The notes under the pieces were generated by a model that saw only the letters and a list, made by a program, of their open reading frames with translations, was not told where the DNA came from and ran no database searches. From NCBI RefSeq assembly GCF_011059185.1, contig NZ_JAALFE010000025.1, positions 1-43,018 on the forward strand: a DNA stretch of 43,018 bases, in the 5' to 3' direction. This document shows, in pieces, positions 23,926-32,220 of the stretch; the stretch's first letter is position 1; every line of letters starts with the position of its first letter. Origin of the DNA: Paragemmobacter kunshanensis. GTDB taxonomy: Bacteria > Pseudomonadota > Alphaproteobacteria > Rhodobacterales > Rhodobacteraceae. Made by a program: the position numbers and the translations under genes.

Positions 23926-25337
23926 GACGTCACCGCCGTGCGGCCGGTCCGGGCCAGCAGCTCGAGGTTCGTGCGGGCCTTCGATCTGCCGGTGCCCGAC
24001 CGGGCATCGGGGGCGCCGATCTGGTCGAGCAGCCCGTTCAGCATGCGCCCGCTGGCAACATGGTGCTGCAGGCTGAGCGAGCGGGTGTCGGCCGGTGCGA
24101 CGGGGTCATGGCCGAAGGCCCATTTCGCAAAGCGCATCCGGGCCGTGCCCGAGATCGCCTCCATCACGCCCTGCGGATGGCGCGCGTCATGGGCCGCCAT
24201 CCGCGCAGCCAGATAGCCGCCCAGTTCGAAGAGCGGTCCGCCTCCGGTGCGCGCCTGCCCCAGACCCGCGATGAACAGTCCCCGCGCCTTGGGCAGGGCC
24301 AGCTGCAGGAACATGACCGGCTTGCCGCCCTTCCAGTCGAGCAGATCGTCCTCGGGTGCCAGCATCGGAAAGGCCATCTGATAGCCGATCGCCCAGAAGA
24401 TCAGGTCGTAGTCGCGGCTCGTCCCGTCCGTGAAGGTCACGGTGTTGCCGTCATGCCGGGCGATCTCGGGGCGGACGCCGATCCGGCCCAGCTTGATCCG
24501 CCGCAGGAGTTCCGAGTTGATCACCGGGTGGCGGTCAAAGATGCGGTAGGTGGGGCGGGGCAGGCCATAGCGGGCTGGGTCGCCCACGGCGGCCTTGTGC
24601 ACGACCCAGCCGAACAGCCGCTCCAGCCAGGGCGCATCGAAGGGGATGGCCCGCAGGAAGGTGTCGAGCGGCTTGCCCATGAAGGTGCGGGGGAAGAAAT
24701 AGACGCCCTCGCGCACCGAGATGTCGGCCCCCGCGCCGTGCAGCGACGCCTCCACGGCCGCATCGCAAGCGGTGTTGCCGTTGCCCACGACCAGCACGCG
24801 CTTGCCCTTGAAGACCTCCGACGTGCGGTAGGCATCCGAATGCATCGTCTCGCCTTGCCAGGTGCCGGGGTAGCCCGCGACGTTTGGCTTGCTGTGGTGG
24901 CCGTTGGCGATGACGACCGTGCGCGACAGCACGGCGGAACCGTCGCCGCATTCGGTGCGCCAGCGCGCGCCGCGCGCGGCCTCCGCGGCAGAGGCGGGCC
25001 GGACGCGCGTCACGGCGGTGTTGAACCGGATGTGTGGCAGCAGGGCGAAGTGCTCGGCATAGGACCGGAAGTAGCGCTGCATCTCGCGCTTCGACGGAAA
25101 GTCGGGGTAGCTCTCGGGCATCGGGAAATCCGCGAACCCCGTGGCCGAGCGCGACGAGATGATGTGCGCCGTCTCATAGGCGCCGGTGTGCCAGATGCCG
25201 CCGACATCCTCGTTCCGGTCAAGGCAGATCACCTTCTCGCCCATCTCGGTCAGCTTCTTGAGGACGGGCAGGCCCTGGAACCCCGCGCCGATGACGCAAT
25301 GGTCGATGAAGGTCGTGGTCGCTGCGGTGTCGGTCAT
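23922..25337 (-). CDS. FAD-dependent monooxygenase, FMO/Baeyer-Villiger type
   Basis: A 471-residue flavoprotein. FAD site GAGFQG near residue 17, NADPH site VVGNGNTA (about 175-182) and, between them, the segment GYPGTWQGETMHSDAYR, which corresponds to the FxGxxxHxxxF/Y fingerprint of class B monooxygenases with Trp in place of the first Phe. FWAIGYQ corresponds to the ATG motif of the family. Such enzymes insert oxygen in ketones or oxidise N or S. It is first in an operon with a hydrolase and an oxidoreductase and is divergent from a TetR gene. GGAG precedes the start. Confidence 0.88.
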   Translation of the reverse strand: MTDTAATTTFIDHCVIGAGFQGLPVLKKLTEMGEKVICLDRNEDVGGIWHTGAYETAHIISSRSATGFADFPMPESYPDFPSKREMQRYFRSYAEHFALLPHIRFNTAVTRVRPASAAEAARGARWRTECGDGSAVLSRTVVIANGHHSKPNVAGYPGTWQGETMHSDAYRTSEVFKGKRVLVVGNGNTACDAAVEASLHGAGADISVREGVYFFPRTFMGKPLDTFLRAIPFDAPWLERLFGWVVHKAAVGDPARYGLPRPTYRIFDRHPVINSELLRRIKLGRIGVRPEIARHDGNTVTFTDGTSRDYDLIFWAIGYQMAFPMLAPEDDLLDWKGGKPVMFLQLALPKARGLFIAGLGQARTGGGPLFELGGYLAARMAAHDARHPQGVMEAISGTARMRFAKWAFGHDPVAPADTRSLSLQHHVASGRMLNGLLDQIGAPDARSGTGRSKARTNLELLARTGRTAVTS

Positions 25338-25347
25338 GATTCGCTCC

Positions 25348-25387
25348 TAAAGCAGTTGCTTTAAGCGCACCTAAAGCGCTTGCTTTA
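25348..25387. promoter_or_regulatory. Twin palindromic operators between monooxygenase and TetR
   Basis: TAAAGCAGTTGCTTTA (25348-25363) is a perfect 7+7 palindrome and TAAAGCGCTTGCTTTA (25372-25387) a second copy with one mismatch, 24 bases centre to centre. They lie 11 bases upstream of the monooxygenase start and 56 bases before the TetR start. Double TetR-like operators in a divergent gap suggest that the regulator controls both its own gene and the operon. Confidence 0.7.
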
Positions 25388-25442
25388 TCCCGTCAAGCGC
25401 GCGATAGGGAAAATGCTCCGCAACCGGCGAAGGGAGACAGGG

Positions 25443-26120
25443 ATGAGCGAGGCAGCGCCCCGCGGGCAGGCTGAACGGGCCGAGGAGACGCGCGACCTTC
25501 TGGTGCGCACGGCGATCCGGCTGTTCGCCGAAAAGGGGGTGAACGGCGTCAGCCTTCGGGCGGTCGGCGAGGCGGCGGGGCAGAAGAACACCGCCGCCGT
25601 GCACTATCACTTCGGCGACCGTGACCGGCTGCTGATGGCGGCGGTGGACCGCATCCTGGCGGCCCTGGCGGAACCGGTCGATGCCGGAACGGCAAGCCTT
25701 GTGCGCGTGGACCGCGCCTTCTGCGACCGCTCGGGCATCCATGCCGTCCTCGCGGCGCTGTTCCTGCCGATGGTCACCCTGCCGTTGCGGCACCCCGCCT
25801 GGGGCAGCGACGCGGTGAAGCTCCTTTCACGGGTCGTGACCGGCGAGGCCGGCCAAATCGCGCAAGAGTTCAGCGAGAAGGTGAACCTCCACAACGACCG
25901 GATCATCGACGAGCTGAGCGCCCGGTCGGGCCTGACCGGCCGCGACCACCTCGCCGCGCGGCTCGACTTCGCCTTCGTCTCGATCCTTGCCGTTCTCGCC
26001 AGCGCCGAGTTCCTGCGACCGCTCGTCGGCGAAACGGAACTCAGGCAGCGATACCTCGCCGAGGTGCCTCAGCTGCTCGATTTCGTCGCCTGCGGCTTTG
26101 GCGGGCAGGGGTACGCCTGA
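25443..26120 (+). CDS. TetR family regulator of the monooxygenase operon
   Basis: A 225-residue regulator with an N-terminal helix-turn-helix (TRDLLVRTAIRLFAEKGVNG, then SLRAVGEAAGQKNTAAVHYHFGDRDRLL, about residues 16-63) and a longer helical ligand domain. The ATG at 25443 has GGGAGA nine bases ahead; the longer frame opening at 25380 would start inside the operator and is rejected. It is divergent from the monooxygenase operon and faces twin operators. The ligand is probably a pathway substrate such as a ketone or ester. Confidence 0.88.
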   Translation: MSEAAPRGQAERAEETRDLLVRTAIRLFAEKGVNGVSLRAVGEAAGQKNTAAVHYHFGDRDRLLMAAVDRILAALAEPVDAGTASLVRVDRAFCDRSGIHAVLAALFLPMVTLPLRHPAWGSDAVKLLSRVVTGEAGQIAQEFSEKVNLHNDRIIDELSARSGLTGRDHLAARLDFAFVSILAVLASAEFLRPLVGETELRQRYLAEVPQLLDFVACGFGGQGYA

Positions 26121-26159
26121 TCAGGCGCGCCGCCTGTTCCGTGCCAGCCCGCAGGGGCC

Positions 26160-27989
26160 CTAGAAGCGGCTCACTAGCGCAAGGCGCAGCCCCGAGGCAG
26201 AAAGCCCCCTGTCGCTGCCCGGCTGGAGCGAGCCGTAGACGCTGGCGCTGCCCGACACCGACGCGCCAAGCTTGACCTTGACCCCGAGTTCGAGGCTCGC
26301 CGTCGTGCCGCCCGCGCCCCCCACGGGGCGCGACACGATGGTGTCGGCGGTCGGACCGGCCTTCACCGTCATGTCGCGCCCCGAAAAGTCGTGGTTGAGC
26401 GACAGGGTCGAGAAGGGCCGGAACACCTCGGTCTCGGCACCGTAGATCACCTCGGCATCCAGATTGCCGGTGAAGCCCGCGCTTTCCGCATCGCCGAAAT
26501 GCAGGGCCAGAACGCCGGGCGCTTCGGCATAGCCGTCGATCGACATCTTCTCGTAGCTCACCCCCGCGCTTGCGCGCACCGACCAGTTGCCCAGCGTCCG
26601 CGCTGCTTCCATACCCAGACCCGCCGAATAATACGCCCCGTCGGCGGACCCGAGGCCCCGCGCCTCGGCCAACGCGCCGAGGCGCGCCTTCCGTTCGATC
26701 CGGTCAAAGGTGGTGCGTCCGGCCGAGCCGTGTGCCGTCAGCGCCAGCCCTTCGGACAGCGGGTGCAGCAGGCTGATCTCGAAGAGCGTCGAGCGCGACT
26801 TGGCCGAACCGGATGCCCCCCCGAAGGTGGTGGCACCGCGGAACATCGACAGGCCCGCATCGATCGCCGTGCCGTTCTGGAAGGTGTAGCCCACCCCGAA
26901 GGTCGCCCCGTTGAAGGTCAGGTCCGCCTCGGGCGAGATGGCGTTGCCCCGCGCGTGGCTGGACAGCCCGCCGAAGGGCGCGCCGTAGATCTGCCATCCC
27001 TCGCCACGGTTTGCGGACCGTGCGGCCGACAGGGACTGCGACGCCTGACGGTAGCTGTCCGAGGACTGCAGAAGCAGGCTGCCGATCTGGTCGCCCGCAC
27101 GTAGCTGGGCCAGCGTGTAATCGGCGATCACATCCTGCATGGCCGAGGTATAGTGGCCATCCAGCGTGAAGACGTTCCCGTCATTGGGCAGGGTCTGCGA
27201 TTCCGGCGGGTTGGGGTTGCCCATCTGCTGGTAGCCATCGGTCGTGGCGGTAAAGCCGTAGCGTCCGGGATCGGCGATGATGTCATCGCCCAGCCTGTTC
27301 ATGTCGATGATGAACACGTCGTTCTGCGCTAGACGCGGCCAGAGCGCGGCCTCAGCCAGCAGGGTTTCCTGCCGCAGAAGCGCGATCATCTCCGGCGGGG
27401 TCCCGATGTCGAGCGCGAACTGTTCGGGAATGAGCCCGACTTCGGCCCCGAAGGCCACGATGTTGCGCGCGCCAAGGCCGCGGAGCCGCTCGATCTGGGT
27501 GATGTAGGCATCGGTATAGGACTGCGCGCTGTAGGGCAGCCCGTCGGGCAGGGCGGTCGTGATGTCGTTCCGCGTGAACCACGTGAAGACCAGGTCGTTG
27601 CTGGCAAAGCGGCCACGGTCGGCGGCAAAGAAATCGACCTGCTGGCCGAAGCTGACGCAGCAATCGAAGGTCAGGGCCGTGCCGCCGTTCACCGCATAAT
27701 TCTCGCCACCCGTGGCGAGGATGTCGATGCCGTCCGCGGTGGCGTTGATCCTGAATTCCCGCGCGTGGCGGTTCTGCAGGTTTAAGGCGCGGGCGACGGT
27801 CTCGCTCCACATGCTGCCGGCATTCGTGGGCCGCCGCTGCGGGCCTTGCGAGCCGACATCGGCGTTGCTGTCTCCAAAGACGAACATGTTGGCGACGGGG
27901 TCGGCCTTGGCACCGGAACAGGCCAGCGTCGTGGCCAGAAGAAGGCCGAGGATCCGGCGGGAACGGGCCGCCGTGAAGGGGATGGACAT
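26160..27989 (-). CDS. GDSL/SGNH esterase autotransporter
   Basis: A 609-residue secreted protein. It has an N-terminal signal peptide (RRILGLLLATTLACSGAKA, cut near residue 29), then an SGNH hydrolase: block I FVFGDSNADVG with catalytic Ser at about 41, block III FTWFTRND, and block V LDGHYTSAM with the Asp-His pair. The C-terminal autotransporter beta-barrel of about 270 residues (from about 340) ends LRLALVSRF with the terminal aromatic needed for outer-membrane insertion. Known relatives (EstA type) show the lipase/esterase on the cell surface. It is divergent from the AraC gene. Confidence 0.9.
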   Translation of the reverse strand: MSIPFTAARSRRILGLLLATTLACSGAKADPVANMFVFGDSNADVGSQGPQRRPTNAGSMWSETVARALNLQNRHAREFRINATADGIDILATGGENYAVNGGTALTFDCCVSFGQQVDFFAADRGRFASNDLVFTWFTRNDITTALPDGLPYSAQSYTDAYITQIERLRGLGARNIVAFGAEVGLIPEQFALDIGTPPEMIALLRQETLLAEAALWPRLAQNDVFIIDMNRLGDDIIADPGRYGFTATTDGYQQMGNPNPPESQTLPNDGNVFTLDGHYTSAMQDVIADYTLAQLRAGDQIGSLLLQSSDSYRQASQSLSAARSANRGEGWQIYGAPFGGLSSHARGNAISPEADLTFNGATFGVGYTFQNGTAIDAGLSMFRGATTFGGASGSAKSRSTLFEISLLHPLSEGLALTAHGSAGRTTFDRIERKARLGALAEARGLGSADGAYYSAGLGMEAARTLGNWSVRASAGVSYEKMSIDGYAEAPGVLALHFGDAESAGFTGNLDAEVIYGAETEVFRPFSTLSLNHDFSGRDMTVKAGPTADTIVSRPVGGAGGTTASLELGVKVKLGASVSGSASVYGSLQPGSDRGLSASGLRLALVSRF

Positions 27990-28140
27990 CGTGTTTACTT
28001 TCCGCTTGATGGAGGAGGAGGAAAGCCCTTAGCTGTCGCGGCGGGTGGGATGCGCCCTCAGCCAAGTCGGCAGGACACGTCCGATGTCCTGCCCTGCTGG
28101 GACGGACACGACCCGGGATCGGCCGTGGTTCGGGGCGAGT

Positions 28141-29310
28141 ATGGAAGACGCCGTTTCTCTTGTGCTCTACGGCATGACGGCCGGCGCATCCATCGTGGCG
28201 GCGCTATCGCTCGGTCGCAGGTGGCGCGCGGCCGAAAGCTTTGCAGCGGGGGCGGCGACGGCGCTGCTGCTGGTGCTGACGGCGCTATGCAACGCGGTCG
28301 ATGCTGCAAGCGCCGAGGCGCCGCTCTGGGTCATTTCTCTGTCAGGGGCGGCGTCGGCGGGGGTGTTCGTGACCGCATGGGTCTATTCGCGGGACCTGTC
28401 GTCTGACGTGCCCCGCCCCCTGCGCCGCAGCGAGGTCGTGCATTTTATGGTGCCGATTGCGTTTCTTGTCCATGCGCTCTGGGCGATGATCGCCTATGGC
28501 GGCAGTGCGGGGATTGACCTTGGCGCGCAGGCGGGTCTGTCGGGGCTTCTTTTCAGGCTGAGCGGTCTCGTCCTGCTGTTTGCGTGGCTGGTGCATGTCA
28601 CGGCCTATTCGGCGGCCACCATCCTAACCATGCGCAGCCTGCCGCGGCGGCTGAAACTTGTCTTTGCAGATACCGGTGGCCGCGACCTGATCTGGTTGCG
28701 GGCCATCATCGCGCTTTTGGTGCTGCACATTCCTGTGGCGATTGCCGAAAACCTCGGCCTGCTGGACGTTCCCGAACTGCTCTTCGCGCTGCTGTCCTCT
28801 GTGCTCGGGGTGCTGTTTGCGACGTGGTCGATCCATCAGAATCCCGTCTTCCAGCTGACCCCCAGCGAAAAGCGGCGCATCGCCGTCGATGAGGACGCGA
28901 CGGAGCAGCCCCGTTACGCGAAATCGCTGCTCGGCGACGAGCGGATGGTCCAGATCGCCCGCAGGATCGAGGCGGTATTCGCGGGCGAACGGTTGCATCT
29001 GACGCCCAACCTGTCGCTTGCGCGGCTGGCGGCGAAGCTAGGCGTCAGCGAGGGGCACCTGTCGCAGACCTTTTCGCGGCACCTGAAATGCACCTTCTTC
29101 GACTATGTCAACCGATGGCGGGTGGAAGAGGCCAAGCGCCTGCTCGGGGATCCGGAAGCGATCATCGCCCAGGTGGGCGTCGATGCCGGATACAACTCGC
29201 GCTCGGCCTTCTACAGCGCCTTCCGCGAGGCGACAGGCATGACCCCCGCCGCGTACCGAGATCGGCAGGTGGCGGGGCAAGGCGCGGCGGAACCCGCCGG
29301 CGGAGCCTGA
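28141..29310 (+). CDS. Membrane-anchored AraC family regulator
   Basis: A 389-residue protein. Its N-terminal half has about seven hydrophobic segments (from VLYGMTAGASIVAAL to ELLFALLSSVLGVLFATW, residues 5-240). The C-terminal 110 residues are an AraC/XylS DNA-binding domain with two helix-turn-helix motifs (SLARLAAKLGVSEGHLSQTFSRHL, and IIAQVGVDAGYNSRSAFYSAFREATGMTPAAYR). It could sense a signal at the membrane and regulate nearby genes such as the divergent GDSL autotransporter. I chose ATG 28141; the frame from 28045 adds a non-hydrophobic lead that is less likely. Confidence 0.85.
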   Translation: MEDAVSLVLYGMTAGASIVAALSLGRRWRAAESFAAGAATALLLVLTALCNAVDAASAEAPLWVISLSGAASAGVFVTAWVYSRDLSSDVPRPLRRSEVVHFMVPIAFLVHALWAMIAYGGSAGIDLGAQAGLSGLLFRLSGLVLLFAWLVHVTAYSAATILTMRSLPRRLKLVFADTGGRDLIWLRAIIALLVLHIPVAIAENLGLLDVPELLFALLSSVLGVLFATWSIHQNPVFQLTPSEKRRIAVDEDATEQPRYAKSLLGDERMVQIARRIEAVFAGERLHLTPNLSLARLAAKLGVSEGHLSQTFSRHLKCTFFDYVNRWRVEEAKRLLGDPEAIIAQVGVDAGYNSRSAFYSAFREATGMTPAAYRDRQVAGQGAAEPAGGA

Positions 29311-29325
29311 GCCGACCCGCCCTGA

Positions 29326-29343
29326 GCCCTGCGATCGCAGGGC
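29326..29343 (+). terminator. Hairpin after the AraC gene
   Basis: A perfect 18-base palindrome (GCCCTGCGATCGCAGGGC) 15 bases after the araC-type stop. It can form a seven-base-pair stem with a GATC loop. There is no T-tract after it, so terminator function is only likely by position. Confidence 0.4.
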
Positions 29344-30018
29344 GGCCGGCCGGACGGATCACGGGGCGTTGCGCGCCGCGAAAAGAACGGGCCTTTCCGT
29401 CCAAGGTCTGACGAAAAGTTCCGCCGACCAGACGTGGAGTCTCGGGGCGCTGTTCGAAACAGGATGGCGCGCGTGTATCGTTAACACGATAATGCCTCAG
29501 GTATGAGAGGTCATGCATTGCTCATATTCGTTCACCCGGCGCATGTCATGGGTGCGGCCAAGCCGGGGCAAAGCCAGGAGGAGGGCGTGCGCTAGGATGG
29601 ATTGCCTTCTCCGACGTACCTCATGCCGCGACCAATGGACCCCACGACAAAGAACTAAGATACCAGCTTCACATTCCACCCCGGAGAAGGTTCGACGTCA
29701 GACCCATCCTCTCCGCCACTTGCCCCTGCGAAAGCGTTCTCCCGATCCGGCCGCGGCCGGCTTTTCTCGTTGTTTTCGAGGGTTATGCGGGAGGGGCTGT
29801 TGACCTTCCTGCGCCGCGACGTGCCAAAATCGTTCTCTCGACGCCCAATTTCTCTGAAGCTCATGACTGCGCGGATTTGGTGAATAGCTTGTAACTATCA
29901 GAAATTTCATACTTTTCCAGACACCCCACCTGAACACTTCGATGTCAGTGGCGTTCGTGAAAAGGAACCCGGATCGAACATTCAACAGGCGGATCATGGC
30001 CTTGCTGCGCTGGATCAA
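29344..30018. other. Gene-free stretch at the left edge of the defence island
   Basis: About 675 bases without a convincing gene. Composition changes from the high-GC left neighbour to less biased DNA. It contains a 6+6 inverted repeat TATCGT/ACGATA around TAAC (29476-29491) and a palindrome CCGGCCGCGGCCGG (29747-29760) followed by CTTTTC, a possible terminator for the + strand. A minus-strand frame opening with TTG at 30018 lacks family features. The left end of the island is probably here, but I saw no repeat that defines it. Confidence 0.4.
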
Positions 30019-30516
30019 TCAGTGGAAAGAGCCGGCGTCCTCACCTTCTCTCACGTGTGCCGAAGCCTCGTTTTCACCGAGTTCGAGCGTATCACCAGCA
30101 GCAACCAGCCATTCTGCAAGGCGGTCGGCGGCCACGAAGACCTGTTCGGGCTTGCGCAGGGCACACTCCCAAATCGTCGCCACGCGCCAACCCTGATCAA
30201 GCAGCGCTCCGCGAACGACGCTGTCCCGTGCAACGTTGGCCGCGAACTTGGCCCGCCAGAACTCCGAGCGCGTTGCGGGCGTGGTGGCGTAGCGGCATCC
30301 CTCATGCCGATGCCAGAAGCAGCCGTGCACAAAGACGACGGCGCGATACTTCGGCAGAACGAGGTCCGGTCGTCCGTGGACCTTCTTTGAATGAAGTCGG
30401 AAGCGGAAACCGCGCGCGTGCAACGCCCGCCTGAGAGCCAGCTCGGGCTTGGTGTCCTTTCCCCTGATCCCCGACATCATCCGGGAGCGGGTCTTCTGGT
30501 CCACGATGTCGGTCAC
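30019..30516 (-). CDS. vsr: Vsr very-short-patch mismatch endonuclease
   Basis: A 165-residue Vsr-type nuclease. The family blocks are clear: RSRMMSGIRGKDTKPELALR (about residues 10-29), HGRPDLVLPKYRAVVFVHGCFWHRHEGC (about 47-74, with the catalytic Asp and the zinc-binding Cys/His) and a C-terminal VATIWECALR. Vsr nicks next to T in T:G mismatches that arise when 5-methylcytosine deaminates in the site of a companion Dcm enzyme. Its start is a GTG, divergent from the methyltransferase gene 67 bases away, the usual pairing. A role in the defence set is to protect the host from the methylase's mutagenicity. Confidence 0.93.
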   Translation of the reverse strand: MTDIVDQKTRSRMMSGIRGKDTKPELALRRALHARGFRFRLHSKKVHGRPDLVLPKYRAVVFVHGCFWHRHEGCRYATTPATRSEFWRAKFAANVARDSVVRGALLDQGWRVATIWECALRKPEQVFVAADRLAEWLVAAGDTLELGENEASAHVREGEDAGSFH

Positions 30517-30583
30517 ATCCGTCCTGGTTTTCGTCCCTGAAGCTGGTATACACCGGCTGAATGAAATTCATCAGGAGCCTGAT
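30517..30583. promoter_or_regulatory. Divergent vsr/methyltransferase control region
   Basis: The 67-base gap must hold promoters for both genes. It includes the inverted repeat ATGAA-A-TTCAT (30561-30571) directly before the AGGAG (30573-30577) of the methyltransferase and a GTATAC at 30546-30551. C5 methyltransferases often regulate their own transcription through such sites. Promoter boxes cannot be fixed with confidence. Confidence 0.4.
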
Positions 30584-32119
30584 TTGCCTTCCACTTTCGG
30601 CATTGTCGATCTGTTTGCCGGTCCAGGCGGGCTTGGCGAGGGATTTGCGTCCCTTGCCAAGGATGGCCATGCGCCGTTCCGGATCGGCATTTCGGTCGAG
30701 AAGGAGGCGTCGGCCCATCGGACCCTGACGTTGCGTGCGTTCTTGCGTGAATACATGGCGTTTCACGGCACCTTGCCCGATCAGTTCATCAATTTTCATG
30801 CAGGGCTTGAGACCGAACCAGACTGGTCAGCCGTCGACGCTCAGGCGTGGAAGCATGCCGTCGACGAAGCCCGTGCGCTTGAACTTGGAACCGATGTCGC
30901 CGCGTCCGCAATAGATTGCGCCATCGAGAATCTGAAGGCGGGATACGACGATACGATCCTGATCGGCGGCCCCCCTTGCCAGGCCTATTCCCTGGTCGGG
31001 CGCGCTCGGTCCAAGGGCAAGGTCGGCTATGTTCCCGAGGAGGACGCACGGCACTACCTCTTCCGCGAGTACATCCGGGTGCTGGACAAGCTTCGCCCAG
31101 CCGCCTTCGTCATGGAAAACGTCAAGGGCATGCTGTCCTCGACCGTCGAAAGCCGACTGGTCTTCGAGATGCTGATGGAAGACCTGGCTTCCTTGGGCAC
31201 GGGTCACGGCCATCACTACGAGCTTCGGGCCATCCGCCTTGCGGACGGCATGGCCACCCTGCAAGTGGCAACACAGCCATCCGACTTCATCGTGCGTGCC
31301 GAACAATTCGGTGTTCCGCAGCGCCGCCATCGGGTCATCATCGTCGGCATCAGATCGGATTTGGCAACCCGAGCATCCGGCGCACGCATCGCGGTGTCGT
31401 GCACTACCCGCACGGTAGACGAGACCATCGGCAACATGCCGCCTCTGCGCAGCGGCATCAGCCGCGCGTCAGACACCGCCGAGGCATGGAGAAAGGAGGT
31501 CGCAGGGTTCGCCAGACTGCTCGAGAGGATTTCCAATGGCGACGAGGACGGTGCCCTCGCATCGGAATTCCGGGAGATCAGGGAAGTCCTGAAACACGGC
31601 GCCGAAACCCGCCGCTCCTCCTCTAGGCTTCCTGCCGCCTATGGAACTTCGAATGACGTCCTGATGCGCTGGCTGGAGCGTCCCGGCTTGCGCGCGCTGG
31701 CCCAGCACGAAACCAGGGGCCATATGGCCAGTGACCTCGGCCGCTACCTGTTTGCCGCAGTCTTTGGCAAGGTGCGCGGTTACAGCCCCAAGGCGGCCGA
31801 CTTCCCGCTAGCCCTCAGCCCGGATCACCGGAACTGGCACAGCGGCGTCTTCAATGACCGCTTTCGCGTTCAGCTTGCCCATGAGCCTTCAACGACGGTG
31901 ACCAGCCACATCTCGAAGGATGGCCACTATTTCATTCACCCCGACCCGCTGCAGTGCCGCAGTCTGACAGTGCGCGAAGCCGCGCGGTTGCAGACCTTTC
32001 CGGACGACTACCTGTTTCTCGGCAACAGGACTCAGCAATATGTTCAAGTCGGGAATGCGGTGCCGCCCTTTCTCGCACGGCAAATCGCAACCCTCGTGCA
32101 TTCCGCCCTCACGAAGTAA
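30584..32119 (+). CDS. DNA (cytosine-5) methyltransferase
   Basis: A 511-residue C5 methyltransferase. Motif I FGIVDLFAGPGGLGEGF (residues 5-21), motif IV GGPPCQAYSLVGRAR with catalytic Cys at 132, motif VI FVMENVKGML, motif VIII EQFGVPQRRHRVIIVG and motif X YVQVGNAVPPFLARQIA. The target-recognition region (between VIII and X) is about 190 residues; the sequence recognised is unknown. The start is TTG 30584, with AGGAG six bases ahead, so that motif I comes right after the N-terminus; the longer frame from 30449 runs into vsr and is rejected. It is the methylase arm of the defence set, separated from the next gene by a hairpin and 101 bases. Confidence 0.92.
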   Translation: MPSTFGIVDLFAGPGGLGEGFASLAKDGHAPFRIGISVEKEASAHRTLTLRAFLREYMAFHGTLPDQFINFHAGLETEPDWSAVDAQAWKHAVDEARALELGTDVAASAIDCAIENLKAGYDDTILIGGPPCQAYSLVGRARSKGKVGYVPEEDARHYLFREYIRVLDKLRPAAFVMENVKGMLSSTVESRLVFEMLMEDLASLGTGHGHHYELRAIRLADGMATLQVATQPSDFIVRAEQFGVPQRRHRVIIVGIRSDLATRASGARIAVSCTTRTVDETIGNMPPLRSGISRASDTAEAWRKEVAGFARLLERISNGDEDGALASEFREIREVLKHGAETRRSSSRLPAAYGTSNDVLMRWLERPGLRALAQHETRGHMASDLGRYLFAAVFGKVRGYSPKAADFPLALSPDHRNWHSGVFNDRFRVQLAHEPSTTVTSHISKDGHYFIHPDPLQCRSLTVREAARLQTFPDDYLFLGNRTQQYVQVGNAVPPFLARQIATLVHSALTK

Positions 32120-32154
32120 GGCACCCCGACTGTCGGTTGCCCCGCTTTTGTCTT
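32120..32154 (+). terminator. Terminator-like hairpin after the methyltransferase gene
   Basis: GGCA (32120-32123) and CCGA (32126-32129) pair with TCGG (32133-32136) and TGCC (32138-32141) around CTG, with a small internal loop, followed by CCGCTTTTGTCTTT. It begins directly after the methyltransferase stop. The stem is weak, so partial termination (attenuation) is more likely than a full stop. Confidence 0.45.
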
Positions 32155-32185
32155 TCACGTGCCTTGTAACCGCCTATCATCTCAC

Positions 32186-32212
32186 GTCAAACTCGAGTCA
32201 ATCATTTTGACT
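32186..32212. promoter_or_regulatory. Inverted GTCAA repeats in front of the effector operon
   Basis: A palindrome with arms AGTCAA (32196-32201) and TTGACT (32207-32212) around five bases, plus a further GTCAA copy at 32186-32190, one helical turn away. It ends eight bases before the ATPase start, where no good Shine-Dalgarno is present. A weak TTTCAC (32153-32158) / TATCAT (32175-32180) pair with 16 bases between could be its promoter. The element may let a regulator silence the four effector genes independently of the methylase. Confidence 0.5.
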
Positions 32213-32220
32213 AGGTTCGC

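Noticed and set aside
21709-25364. Plus-strand frames of 629 and 434 residues opposite the monooxygenase operon
   Set aside because: They mirror the codon pattern of real minus-strand enzymes with intact catalytic motifs; composition is Gly/Arg/Asp-rich without any recognisable domain.
29600-29720. GGTTCGA-type tRNA T-loop likeness near 29690
   Set aside because: No matching stems for the T arm, anticodon arm or acceptor could be formed.
29698-30018. Minus-strand 106-residue frame just after vsr
   Set aside because: It needs a TTG start, has no ribosome site or family likeness, and the second half is low-complexity. It could be a gene remnant but cannot be supported.
30561-30583. ATG at 30561 that opens a frame beginning MKFIRSLICLPLSALS, like a signal peptide
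   Set aside because: It runs in another frame through methyltransferase motif I and becomes Arg-rich; the AGGAG serves the TTG at 30584 better.
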